Shown: positions 33,157 through 43,987, numbered from the stretch's first letter. The stretch is DNA of 64,000 bases from Catonia carolina (GCA_035578175.1 JAQMRL010000007.1:51427227-51491226), one strand, 5' to 3'. Made by a program: numbers and translations. Notes: generated from the letters alone by a model not told the origin.

Positions 33157-34086
33157 ACTTTCTCTTGCCTATATGAATATATAGGAAGGAAAGTATTGTT
33201 TTCATGTCGATTTTAAGAAATCGAGTTTTCACCGGATCTATACGTTTTCGGACCCCCTGAACCCAAAAAACATGTTTTTAGCGATTGGTCTGTGTTTGTT
33301 TGTATACAAAATATCTCAAGAACGGAACATCGTACGAACTTGAAACTTGAAACTTAAGTTACATACCACTACCGGACCCGACACAAACATTTTCATCAAA
33401 ATCGGTCAACCGGAAGTAGTAGTTTATTCGTATAATTTTTCAATTTTTTGTGATTTTCTCAAAAACTGGTCCTACGATTTTTTTAAAAATCGCCTGGTTT
33501 ACTCAATTTTTTATTCTCTACAAGATAGGGTAGGTGTTATGTTTCCTGAAATTCTGGGTGAGGCTGTTTTCACGTAAAAACATAGTTTTCTTAAGATTGC
33601 GGCTTTAATATGCAATTTAGAGCAAAGATTTATATAATAAAAGTTGTAGAGAATTTAAAATTCTACAACTTTTATTTCAAACATTTTTTTGTATAACGCA
33701 TAGTTTAGCAGTAATTAGCGATTTTCTGTTTTTTTTCTCACGAAAACGTGAGAAAAATAGATATTTTTAACATTTCGGCCTTAGTATGCATTTTATGACG
33801 AAAGTGTATATAATGGCATTGATAGAAAATTAAAAGATCTACAACTTTCATTTAAAGCATTTCTTTGTACAGATCTTAGTTTAGCGTGAAAGAGTGATTT
33901 TCCGTATTTTTAAGGCAAACTGAGATAGATTTTCATTTTTCGTCTTTCATATATGATTAAAATTAGTTTATGTTTATTAAGGTTAGTTTTTTGTTTATTT
34001 CTAATGTTTTATTTCTAATGTTAGGTTTGTTGTTAATTATTTGCACTGGCAAGAGAAAGTTGTGTGAGTGTTTCACACCAGTTTTT
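33157..34086 (+). mobile_element. Full-length family H copy with almost no microsatellite
   Basis: Both ends present. At the microsatellite site only GTCTGTGTTTGTTTGTATAC is found, so the repeat is not needed for the structure. Two cores are present. Confidence 0.9.
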
Positions 34087-34433
34087 TTTTAATAAAGTAC
34101 AGTGAAAAAAATGTATGTAATTGAAGCTCCTAAATATAATGATCTTTATGAGATAAAGTGTTTTGCACCCAGAGTACACTTGAATGTTTTTTTCTGATTT
34201 AAAAAATTTTCCATATTAGGCCTACCTAGTGAAGAAATATCCTTACTAATATATCATACCGAATATGAGGTAGAGTTAGAGAATAATGAATGATGAACAG
34301 ATATTAGGAATTTTTTATCATTTAATCTGGCAATTTATTTTAATTCAAATACCCTAATCCATATTTTACTTGATAGGCTACTTGATCAGTATGAACAGTA
34401 AAGAAGTTCTCTTTAAAAAATTGTTTTTTTTTT

Positions 34434-34812
34434 ACTTTCTCGTTGCCTTATATGAATAAGAAAGGAAAGTAGGCCTATTGTTTTTAAGTCTATTTTTCGA
34501 AATCGAGTTTTCACCGGAACCATACATGTTTTCAGATCACTTTAAACCAAAAATTATGTTTTTTACCGACTGGTCTTGTGTATACGTGTAGAAAAATTAT
34601 TTCAAGAACAGAATATCGTACAAAGTTGAAATTTGGACCTTAAATTAGGTACCACGTGGAAATGAAACACGAATATTTTTATCAAAATCGGTAAATCGGA
34701 AGTAGTAGTTTTTCGTGTAATTTTTCACTTTTTACGATTTTTTCAAAAACGTCTCTTACGATTTTTTTTAAATTGCTTCTTTACTAAATTTTTTGTTCTA
34801 CTTACAGAACAA
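34434..34812 (+). mobile_element. Diverged family H 5' half
   Basis: ACTTTCTCGTTGCC at 34434; GGAAAGTAGGCCTATTG in place of GGAAAGTATTG (a TAGGCCTA insertion). Ends near the TTTGTTCTACTTACAG block. Confidence 0.8.
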
Positions 34813-35112
34813 TACGGTACAAATTTGGTTCTCTGTTCTGAATTTGTTTGTGGTTTAGAAAATTCCTCGTCTTCTCTTCATGTATTGCGAGTCTGAGGTT
34901 CAGGAAACAATGGTTAGATTCTACTGACATCCGTAAGGACTGATGGTAATTAGTTATTTATTTATTTCGTTTATTACTCCTCCAAAAGAGCAAAGCCCGT
35001 CCTTGAAGGAGGATTATTCAAATAACAAGACAACATAAACCACAGTAATAATTAGAATACTGCAGTAATAGCACTGCTAAAAAACCAATTAACGATACAT
35101 CACTTATTACAT
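34813..35112 (-). other. Spacer with a possible LINE 3' tail
   Basis: On the minus strand, a GC-richer block at about 34975-35015 (CAAGGACGGGCTTTGCTC) leads into GAAATAAATAAATAA at 34952-34968, which resembles the 3' end of a LINE; no coding part is left. Confidence 0.35.
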
Positions 35113-36095
35113 AAAAATATCTGGTTTGAAACACTCACACGACTTTCTCTTGCCAGTGCAAATAATTAACAATAAACCTAATATTAGTAATAAAACATTA
35201 GAAATAACCAAAAAACTAACCTCAAAAACATAACCTTGTTTTAATCATGAGTGAAAGACGCAAAATGAAAATCAACCTCAGTTTGGCCTAAAAATACGGA
35301 AAATCAATCTTTCACGCTCAACTAGGCTCTGTGGAGAAAAATGCTTTAAATAAAAGTTGTAGGTCTTTTAATTTCCTATAAATTTTATTATATACACTTT
35401 TGTCGTAAAATGCATTCTAAGGCCGAAATCTTAAAAAAATCGATTTTTCACACGTTTTCGTGAGAAAAAAAACAGAAAATCGCAAATTACCGCTAAACTA
35501 AGCGTTATACAAAAAAATGTTTGAAATAAAAGTTGTAGGATTTTAAATTCTCTACAACTTTTATTATATAAAGTTTTACGCTAAAATGTATATTAAAGCC
35601 GTAATCTTAAAAAGAAAATGTTTTCACGTAAAAACAGCCTCACGCAGAATTTCAGCAAACATGGCGCCTACCCTATCTTGTAGAGCATAAAAAATTTAGT
35701 AAACCAGGTGATTTTAAAAAAAAACGTAGGACTAGTTTTTGAGAAAACCGCAAAAAAGTGAAAATTTATACGAATAAACTACTACTTCCGGTTGACCGAT
35801 TTTGATGAAAATGTTCGTGTCGGGTCCGGTAGTGGTATGTAACTTAAGTTTCAAGTTTCAAGTTCGTACCATCGTACGTAATAATGTTCCGTTCTTGAGA
35901 TATTCTGTACACACACACACACACACACACGCACGCACACACACACACACACACACACACAGACCAATCGCTAAAAACATGTTTTTTGGGTTCAGGGGGT
36001 CTGAAAACGTATAGATCCGGTGAAAACTCGATTTCGAAAAATCGACATGAAAACAATACTTTCCTTCCTATATATTCATATAGGCAAGAGAAAGT
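35113..36095 (-). mobile_element. Full-length family H copy
   Basis: Left end AAAAATATCTGGTTTGAAAC, right end AAGAGAAAGT at 36095, two cores, CA microsatellite of about 55 bp (35908-35960). The TTCAAGTTTCAAGTTCG direct repeat is expanded here. Confidence 0.9.
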
Positions 36096-36343
36096 AAAAA
36101 ACCACAAAAAGAGAAAATTATCAAATAGGCCTAACTAACTGTTGGTTACCGTTAACACAAATGTCGGTTTCTCGATAACGTGGTCGAACTATTCACAGTG
36201 CTGAACGCAATGTAACAAAATGTTGTGTTAAACAAAAAGTTAAAGTTAAAAGTTGAAGCTAAACAGAAATGCCTGTCCGTGCCTCTTAACAAAAGCCGTG
36301 AGTGAGCGGCTAACTACTATGATGTTTCTCTTTCCACAATTCG
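36096..36343. other. Spacer
   Basis: Holds TAGGCCTA at 36126 and a possible decayed coding stretch leading into the duplication at 36344; no reading frame survives. Confidence 0.4.
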
Positions 36344-36507
36344 AAAAATGAAGAAGGAAATTAAGGACGCGAAGAAGCTATTCTTTAACAGTTTTGTTGA
36401 CACCTGGTAAAAAAAGTAAACGGTTAAAAATGAAGAAGGAAATTAAGGACGCGAAGAAGCTATTCTTTAACAGTTTTGTTGACACCTGGTAAAAAAAGTA
36501 AACGGTT
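36344..36507 (+). repeat. 82-bp perfect tandem duplication in a possible transposase remnant
   Basis: Two back-to-back copies, 36344-36425 and 36426-36507, each AAAAATGAAGAAGGAAAT ... AAAAGTAAACGGTT. In broken frames the copies read IRKMKKEIKDAKK and TPGKKSKR, which recalls the helix-turn-helix end of insect DDE transposases. That identification is tentative. Confidence 0.7.
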
Positions 36508-36663
36508 AGGTAAATACTAGAGAGACTGATTATGAAAACGCCGGTGTCAGCAATAGTAAAGAAGGCGATTCATTCGTAATTACAGTAAATGAAACATTTC
36601 TAGTCATTTTATTAAGCTGTAGGCAATATTACAGGTCATATTTATTTCTTATAAGGTTTATGA

Positions 36664-37062
36664 CTGCCCATAACAGACAGGTGGAGTGTCAAATTATTTA
36701 CACTCAATCTGTTCGTTGCAGGGCTAAAATAAATAGTTCTGTTTCTTATCACATGGTCAGCCAATTAAATGACTGAATCATTTAAGAACAGAAGAGGTAG
36801 AGGTGTAAAAGACACTAATCAGAGTTATCTCCTCTGAAAGTAATGAATTTCACTATACAGCCAGACCCTGTGGTGAATGAAGTGAAGGTGTCATTTGCAG
36901 AGTGGAAAATTTGTGCTTTTCAGAGGGCCCGGCATGCTGATAAGCATACTTTTCCATTCAGTGAGGAAGGCAATGGTAAACCACCTCACTCCTCGATTTA
37001 CTTAGTAAAACCTCTACAGGTTCAAACCAGCCTACAGGCTGATGACCTAAACAACAACAACC
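36664..37062 (+). mobile_element. Family S copy S7, full length, 11-bp target duplication
   Basis: AAGGTTTATGA at 36653-36663 and 37063-37073. Reference copy of the family (399 bp): 5' TGCCCATAACAGACAGGTGG, 3' tail with the stem AGCC-TACA-GGCT, GATGACCTAA and AACAACAACAA. The 5' 60 bases can fold (ACAG..GAGTGT with ACACTCAATCTGT). Confidence 0.95.
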
Positions 37063-37271
37063 AAGGTTTATGAAGAAAATCTTTTCTCGGAATAAACCAC
37101 AGCTTACAAAATGTATCTAGAAACTGCACAGTAGTGAAATGTATGAGTAGTGTCTCACTGTTTAGGTTAGCAGCACTGCAAATATTTCACTTCCCTTCCT
37201 CACAGCCCATATATAGTCTACGCAAAAGGCAATCTCGTGACTTCAGTATCTATAACTCTAAATTAGTATAT

Positions 37272-37417
37272 TTTAAACCTCTACCTCTTCTGTTCTTAAA
37301 AGCTTCAGTCATCTAATTGGCTGATCATGGAATAAAAAACAGAACTATTTTTTTGTAGCCCCGGAAATAACAGAATGAGTATTAATAATTAAACACTCCG
37401 CCTGTGTGTTATGGGCA
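37272..37417 (-). mobile_element. Family S copy S8, 5' fragment
   Basis: CTCTACCTCTTCTGTTCTTA to TGTGTGTTATGGGCA; only the 5' about 145 bp of the unit. Confidence 0.8.
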
Positions 37418-38141
37418 GATAATTTTATGTATAAACCATTAAAATCGGAAATAAGTGTGCTAAATTTGCTTGAAGATTAGCGAGGAAGGTTTTGCGGTTT
37501 AGTTTATAAAATATTATAAAATTTATCATTCATTATTTGATATGTTATTTACATTGTTTCATGTATTTTATCATTCAAATCATTTCATACGCTGTTTGGT
37601 TTAATGATGTATTTATTTTAATTAGAACATTGCTTAATTAATTACACTCTGTATATAATGGAGAGTGTTTCGAATAGACTGACTATTTGAGTATTTATTT
37701 TATTAAAATAATCTCTAAATTTATTCAAGTACGTTTTTAGTCGCATTTTAAAATAAATGAATAGATAACTTTAATTTATTTAATGCAATTTCTATAGTTA
37801 TAGAACTATTTAAATTAATTTGTTATGATGTTTAACAAATAAACAAAATTATATACTTTTGAAAATTGTGCTCATTAAAGTTTGCTTAGTCGGTGGGAAT
37901 TGAATGAATTAAATAGAAGTAAGATACAATAATCTCTAGTTATCCGGTCTGATAATTGCTAGAGTTTATCCGGATATTAGGGACAGGGAAAAATATGTTA
38001 TGGAATAATTGGCAAATTTATAATATACCGAACTAGAAAGGTGAAAGAAAGAAAACATTTTCGGGAAGTGGGAAAAGAAATAAATCAAATTTATTTATTT
38101 TAGCTTTCTAAGGCTAGTTGTTAATAATTTTAATATGTTTA
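37418..38141. other. No gene seen
   Basis: Very AT-rich DNA, nothing recognised. Confidence 0.5.
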
Positions 38142-38143
38142 TA

Positions 38144-39455
38144 CGAGGGGGTACCCAAAAGTATCCGGAATAGCTCTGCTGTGGGCGGAGCTTGTGCAGT
38201 ACAAATTCCCGCCACTAGGCTGCTTGTAGCGCTACTCATTGCCATTTTGTTCGTTGATCTAGCTTGTTCTGTTCTCGTGCAGTGATTGTTCTCGCTAGTG
38301 CTGTTTTGTGCTCGTGTCGTTTTTCATGATGGCAAGTTTTAATGAACAACGTGCGGCTGTGAAATTTTGCTTCTTGCTCGGTAAAAACGCCGCGGAAACA
38401 GTTGTAATGTTGAACACAGCTTACAAAGACAACGCTATTGGAAAAACCCAAGTGTACGAGTGGTTTTTTCGCTTTAAAAATGGCGACATGTCGATTGAGA
38501 ACAAACCTCGTTCTGGACGACCGTCGACTTCCCGAACAGACGAAAATGTTGTGAAAGTGAAAGAAATTGTACGAACAGACCGACGACAGACCATTGACCA
38601 AATATCACAGGTTAAAGGGTTATCTTGGAGCTCAGTCCAACGCATTTTAACAGAAGACTTGACAATGAAAAGAGTCGCTGCCAAGTTTGTGCCTCGGGTT
38701 CTGACAGACACTCAAAAGGAACGTCGAATTGAAACGTGCAGTAATTTGAAACAACAGCTTGAAACTGATCCAGATTTCATGTAAAAGATCATTACGGGTG
38801 ACGAGTCTTGGTGCTATGGGTACGACCCAGAAACCAAACAACAATCCAGAAAATGGAAGACTTCATTATCACCCCGACCAAAAAAAAGTCGTCAAGTCAG
38901 ATCGAACATCAAAACAATGCTGATTTGTTTTTTTGATGTGAGGGGAATTGTCCATTCAGAGTTCGTTCCACCAGGCCAGACGGTAAATCAAGCTTTTTAT
39001 CTTGAAGTGTTAAGAAGACTACGAAACAGCATTCGTCGTAAAAGACCTAATTTGTGGCAGGCAGGGGACTGGTTTTTCCACCACGACAACGCGCCTGCAC
39101 ACACGGCAATCTCGGTTACCCAGTTTTTGGCGAAAAACGGCATGGTTTTGCTACCACACGCACCGTACTCACCCGATCTGGCTCCGTGTGATTTTTTCTT
39201 GTTCCCACGCATGAAAAGGGGCATGAAAGGTCTCCGATTTAACAACGTTGATGATGTCAAGAAAAAAACGACGGATGAACTGGCAGCCATCACTGAAGAG
39301 GAGTACAAAAAATGTTTTGAACAGTGGAAGCACCGGTGGGACAAACGTATTAGTTGTAATGGAGAGTATTTTGAAGGGGATAAGGTTCTTTTGTAAAAAA
39401 ATTAAAAATAAATAGTTTTAAAAAATAATTCCGGTTTCTTTTGGGTACTCCCTCG
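38144..39455 (+). mobile_element. mariner transposon, complete, TA target
   Basis: 1,312 bp with 28-bp terminal inverted repeats matching at 25 positions (left CGAGGGGGTACCCAAAAG, right complement CGAGGGAGTACCCAAAAG), flanked by TA at 38142-38143 and 39456-39457. It carries a single transposase gene. The right edge touches the target duplication of S9. Confidence 0.95.
38326..39396 (+). pseudogene. mariner transposase (D34D) with one in-frame stop
   Basis: Start at the tandem ATGs 38326/38329. The frame runs to TAA at 39394-39396 (about 355 codons, a normal mariner length) and is broken only by TAA at 38782-38784, between helix-turn-helix and catalytic parts (DPDFM/KIITGDESW). The N-terminus shows the paired HTH with KTQVYEWFFRFKNGDMSIE and the GRPSTS linker. 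Catalytic residues: Asp in ITGDESW (38800), Asp in HHDNAPAH (39085), and Asp in SPDLAPCDFF (39190) exactly 34 residues later, the D34D signature. The enzyme would excise and insert the element at TA. With a single nonsense change and conserved inverted repeats the copy looks recent; it is not active as it stands unless the stop is read through. Confidence 0.92.
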
Positions 39456-39467
39456 TATTGCTTGTTT

Positions 39468-39890
39468 CTGCCCATAATAGACAGGTGGAGTGTCAAATTA
39501 TTTACACTCAATCTGTTCGTTGCAGGTCTAAAATAAATAGTTCTGTTTCTTATCACATGGTCAGCCAATTAAATGACTGAATCATTTAAGAGCAGAAGAG
39601 GTAGAGGTGTAAAAGACACTAATCAGAGTTATCTTCTCTGAAAGTAATGAATTTCATTGTACAGCCAGACCCTGTGGTGAATGAAGTGAAGTTGTCATTT
39701 GCAGAGTGGAAAATATGTGTTTTTCAGAGGGCCCGGCATGCTGATAAGCGTACTTTTCCATTCAGTGAGGAAGGCAATTGTATACCACCTCACTTCTCGT
39801 TTCACTTAGTAAAACCTCTACAGTTAAACCTGTAGAGGTTTTACTAGCCGAAAGGCTGGTTTGAGCCTTTCGGCTGATGACCTAAACAAC
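39468..39890 (+). mobile_element. Family S copy S9 with rearranged tail
   Basis: Target duplication ATTG(C/T)TTGTTT at 39457-39467 and 39891-39901 (one mismatch). The body is standard. The tail contains extra inverted segments (see 39808-39875). Confidence 0.9.
39808..39875. repeat. Double inverted repeat in the S9 tail
   Basis: AGTAAAACCTCTACAG at 39808-39823 pairs perfectly with 39830-39845. AGCCGAAAGGCT at 39846-39857 pairs perfectly with 39864-39875. Ordinary S tails have these segments once each, in direct orientation. Confidence 0.95.
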
Positions 39891-39901
39891 ATTGTTTGTT
39901 T

Positions 39902-40231
39902 AAGCTGCTATTGAAGAAATCGTAATGTTGAACATCACTTGTTTTTTGTAATAACTAAATTTAAACGGTATTCCTTGCAGTTTATGTAAAATTTGGGTAG
40001 TTGGAAAATTTCAGTGTTTCTTTTTCTTAACATCAATTACGTATTTTTTAGGTATCTTCAGTTTAGTAATTTTGTTTAAAATTAAATCATAATAAATAGA
40101 AATGTAACTGAAGAGTTCAAGATACGAAACGTACATTTTCAAAGGTAAATACGTTTCAATTTGCTAGTAGATTGAATTTCTTTTACGCAGAAAAATTACA
40201 ATTTTGAATTACACATTCAGGCGTTATTCTT
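39902..40231. other. No gene seen
   Basis: AT-rich spacer. Confidence 0.45.
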
Positions 40232-40381
40232 ACTTTCTCTTGCCTATATGAATGTATAGGAAGGAAAGTACCTATTGTTTTCATGTCGATTTTTAGAAAT
40301 CGAGTTTTCACCGGATGTACACGTTTTCAGACCCCCTGAACCCAAAAAACATGTTTTTAGCGATTTGTCTGTGTTTGTGTT

Positions 40382-40415
<34 letters not shown>

Positions 40416-41175
40416 CTGAATATCTAAAGAACGGAATATCGTACGAACTTGAAACTTAAAACTTAAGTTACATATTACTACCGGACTTGACACGAACATT
40501 TTCATCAAAATCGGTCAACCGGAAGTAGTAGTTTACTCGTTTAATTTTCACTTTTTTGCGATTTCCTCAAAAACTACGGTTTTTTTTTAAAAAGCGCCTG
40601 GTTTACTAAATTTTTTATGCTGTACAAGATAGGGTAGGCGCCATGTTTGCTGAAATTCTTGATGTGGCTGCTTTTACGTGAAAAATTTTTTTTTTTAAGA
40701 TTACGGATTTAATATGCATTTTAGCGAAAAAAATTATATAATAAAATATGTAGAGAATTTAAAATCCTACAACTTTTATTTAAACATTTTTTTGCATAAC
40801 TCTTAGTTTAGCGGTAATTAGCGATTTTCTGTTTTTTTCTCACGAAAACGTGTGAGAAATCGATTTTTTAAGATTTCAGCCTTAGTATCGATTTTACGAC
40901 ATGAGTGTATATAATCAAAGTTATAGGAAATTAAAAGATCTACATCTTTTATTTAAAGCATTTTTCTCTACAGAGCTTAGTTTAGCGTAAAATAGTAATT
41001 ATTTGTGTTGTTAAGGCAAACTGAGGTCGATTTTCGTTAATCGTCTTTCACTCATGATTAAAATAAAGTTATGTTTTTTGTTTATTTCTAATGTTTTATT
41101 ACTGATGTTAGGTTATATTGGTCATTATTTGCATTGGCAAGAGAAAGTTGTGTGAGTGTTTCACACCAGATTTTT
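40232..41175 (+). mobile_element. Full-length family H copy
   Basis: ACTTTCTCTTGCC at 40232, TG microsatellite 40384-40412, two cores, 3' hairpin and CCAGATTTTT at about 41175. It has GTACCTATTG at the site where most copies have GTATTG. Confidence 0.9.
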
Positions 41176-42298
41176 TAACTATAGTGCTCTCGATACTACA
41201 GCTCACCAGGGGGAAAACTTGAACAAAAAACGGTCTACTGAACAGTCGCATAGCTTTTTAAGCACTTACCGGTAGCTTCGTGTACGAGACATTGTATCAG
41301 ACATTGTTTGTTTAGTGACTAAAGTTACTAACTGGTTTATTCCGATTTCAGTAGCATCATGATATGGGGGCCTGTCTGTAAAATATAAGGAACGATCAAT
41401 TCATAAGTTTAATTTTAATTTGTAGAATGATGGATAATAACATCAGAGTAGAATTTTTCTACTTGATTAACAACAAACATCGGTTATTAATAAAATAAAG
41501 TTTACTGATGCGAAATCATAACCGGTGGTAATTTTATTGAATTATTAGAGAATAAACAACGCATTATAATCATAATACAAACGGAAAAACCGATAGGATT
41601 GATTGAAATAATTAATGGTAGAATTCCAGTGCCTTGTAAACTGTTAATATAATTACTATAGACACAAGGCAACACATCAGTCTGTAGTCAGCGTTAAGTA
41701 CAGAAGCGTGTACTGACAAGGGAGAGTTCGATCAATAATTCTTCAGTTACTTATGCCACCTCTTACAAACACACACTTACACACACTAGCACCTGGGTTG
41801 GTACAGACAATAAACAAATACACACCGGGAAATCATATACCACACAACATAAATATTCAATATCAGTAAAAAATTTGTTGCATCTTCTCATGTAGAAAAC
41901 AAGAAAGGAAAGAAACCGTATTATATGCACCAACCAACAACACATTTTGTGCATTTGCATCCAGTTTTATAGGGTGTCTCAAAAAACAATTTGCCATTAT
42001 TTTTACTTGCGAATATAATTCTATAACACAACTTTTAAAATTAATAAAGTTAAATTGCTCGTATTTTGATTAATTACTTGTAAATTTTTTGAAGAGATTT
42101 GATTTGAAAGAATTATTAAAAAATATAAAAATTAGTGTAGGTGAATGCAAATGAGAACTTATTGCAGGTGTGAAAAGAAGGAGTGTGAAGTGACTGATTA
42201 AACTATGCGTCATATTATTGTGAAATTGATGGTCGAATAAATTAGCCACAGTATTGTCGGATCGCATTTGCTATGTGCTACTTGTACGATAACCTCAC
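41176..42298. other. No gene seen
   Basis: AT-rich DNA; TAGGGTGTCTCAAAAAAC at about 41970 resembles a Tc1-type terminus but stands alone. Confidence 0.45.
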
Positions 42299-42302
42299 TT
42301 AA

Positions 42303-43987
42303 GGTGAGACTGCCGATGATTTTAACTGAAAATTTCGATTTTCGGTGTTTTATGTTTTGCAGTACTTAAGGCCTAGATCTACCAGAAAGACATTAAATTA
42401 CGTAAAAAAATTATTTTAATGAAAAAATTAATTATTTAGCAGGTTTACCGAGCAAAATTATCATAATACCAAGAACGAATATTTTTCGTAATTTTAAACT
42501 TCTCGTTTTAGTGTAAAGGAAATTTCAGTTTTTTAAAATATCTGCATACTGTTTTTAATATTTTGAAAAATGTTGGTTCAGCTTTCTAACCAACTGTTGA
42601 TGGGAAATTTGCATGTTTGTGTACATTTTGTGTTCGATTTGTGCCTTTTTGTTTTTTGTCTGTTCCCGGAAATTTGGATTTTTACTTTCTCTTGCCTATA
42701 TGAATATATAGGAAGGAAAGTATTGTTTTCATGTCGATTTTTCGAAATCGAGTTTTCACCGGATCTATACGTTTTCAGACCCCCTGAATCCAAAAAACAT
42801 GTTTTTAGCGATTGGTCTGTGTGTGTGTCTGTGTGTGTGTGTCTGTGTGTGTGTGTGTGAACAGAATATCTCAAGAACGGAACATCGTACGAACTTGAAA
42901 CTTGAAACTTAAGTTACATACCACTACCGGACGCGACACGAACATTTTCATCAAAATCGGTCAACCGGAAGTAGTAGTTTATTCGTATAATTTTTCAGTT
43001 TTTTGCGATTTTCTCAAAAACTGGTCCTACGATTTTTTTTAAAATCGCCTATTTTACTCAATTTTTTATTCTCTACAAGATAGGGTAGGCGCCATGTCTG
43101 CTGAAATTCTCGGTGAGGCTGTTTTCACGTAAAACCGCTGTTTTTTTAAGATTACGGCTTTAATATAAATTTTAGCGCAAAAACTTATATAATAAAAGTT
43201 GTAGAGAATTTAAAAACCTACAACTTCTGTTTCAAACATTTTTTTGTATAACGCTTAGTTTAGCGGTAATTTGCGATTTTCTGTTTTTTTCTCACGAAAA
43301 CGTGAGAAAAATCGATTTTTTTAACATTTCGGTCTTAGTATGCATTTTACGACAAAAGTGTATATAATAAAAGTTATAGAAAATTAAAAGATCTACAACT
43401 TTTGTTTAGAGAATTTTTCTCTACAGAGCCTAGTTTAGCGTGAAAGTGTGATTTTCCGTTTTTTTTTAAGCCAAATTGAGTTCGATTTTCATTTTGCGTC
43501 TTCCACTCATGATTAAAATAAGGTTATGTTTTGAGGTTAGTTGTTGTTTATTTTTAATATTTTATTAATAATGTTAGGTTTATTATTAATTATTTGCATT
43601 GGCAAGATAAAGTTGTGTGAGTGTTTCACACCAGATTTTTAACATATAGGTACATGTTTCTCGAAAACCATTAAACCTACATATAGTAATTTTTACCAGT
43701 TATTTTTCTTGTACATGCACATACACGGGTATTTTTATTACTTCCTCAGATGCTCCTAAAATTAGTAATATGCAAAAACACGTAGAAAGAAATTTGTAAA
43801 AATTCTATGTTATTCGTTATTTAATTTTATGGTCCTACAGATTAAATTGAAAAAATTCCAGTTGCTAGAAAAACCCGACATCGATAACTGTGTAAAGTTT
43901 CATTTTCTTATCTTTAACCAATTCTATGAAAAATGTACCTAAAAATTGCAAATTTAACATTAGTGGGTTACAAAGTACAGCTTCGCC
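42303..43987. mobile_element. piggyBac-like MITE (copy B) interrupted by a family H copy
   Basis: TTAA at 42299-42302 and 43988-43991. Inverted ends GGTGAGACTG at the left and the complement of CAGCTTCGCC at the right. Without the nested H copy it is about 728 bp and aligns with 7412-9086 over its full length. TTAA target and length suggest a non-autonomous piggyBac-type element. Confidence 0.75.
42684..43640 (+). mobile_element. Full-length young family H copy (reference copy)
   Basis: 957 bp. Compared with MITE copy A, which reads GGATTTTTAACATATAGG at 7785-7802 with no insert, this copy adds exactly ACTTTC...CCAGATTTTT (or the same with the T-run shifted). Order: 13-bp inverted repeat; 5' CCTATAT-GAAT-ATATAGG hairpin; TCGATTT-TTCG-AAATCGA hairpin; AAAAACATGTTTTT palindrome; TG microsatellite (42817-42860); core 1 at 43146-43283; hairpin CTCACGAAAACGTGAG at 43291-43306; core 2 at 43320-43457; GGCAAGATAAAGT; terminal hairpin. 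Confidence 0.95.

Noticed and set aside
38236..39344. Minus-strand frames of 96-121 codons
   Set aside because: Antisense shadows of the mariner transposase.
41965..41990. Tc1-type terminus TAGGGTGTCTCAAAAAAC
   Set aside because: Isolated, no inverted partner within the following kilobases.
7412..43987. Segmental duplication of the 7.4-9.1 kb and 42.3-44.0 kb regions
   Set aside because: Similarity stops exactly at TTAA-flanked ends with inverted repeats, so two copies of a transposon explain it better.
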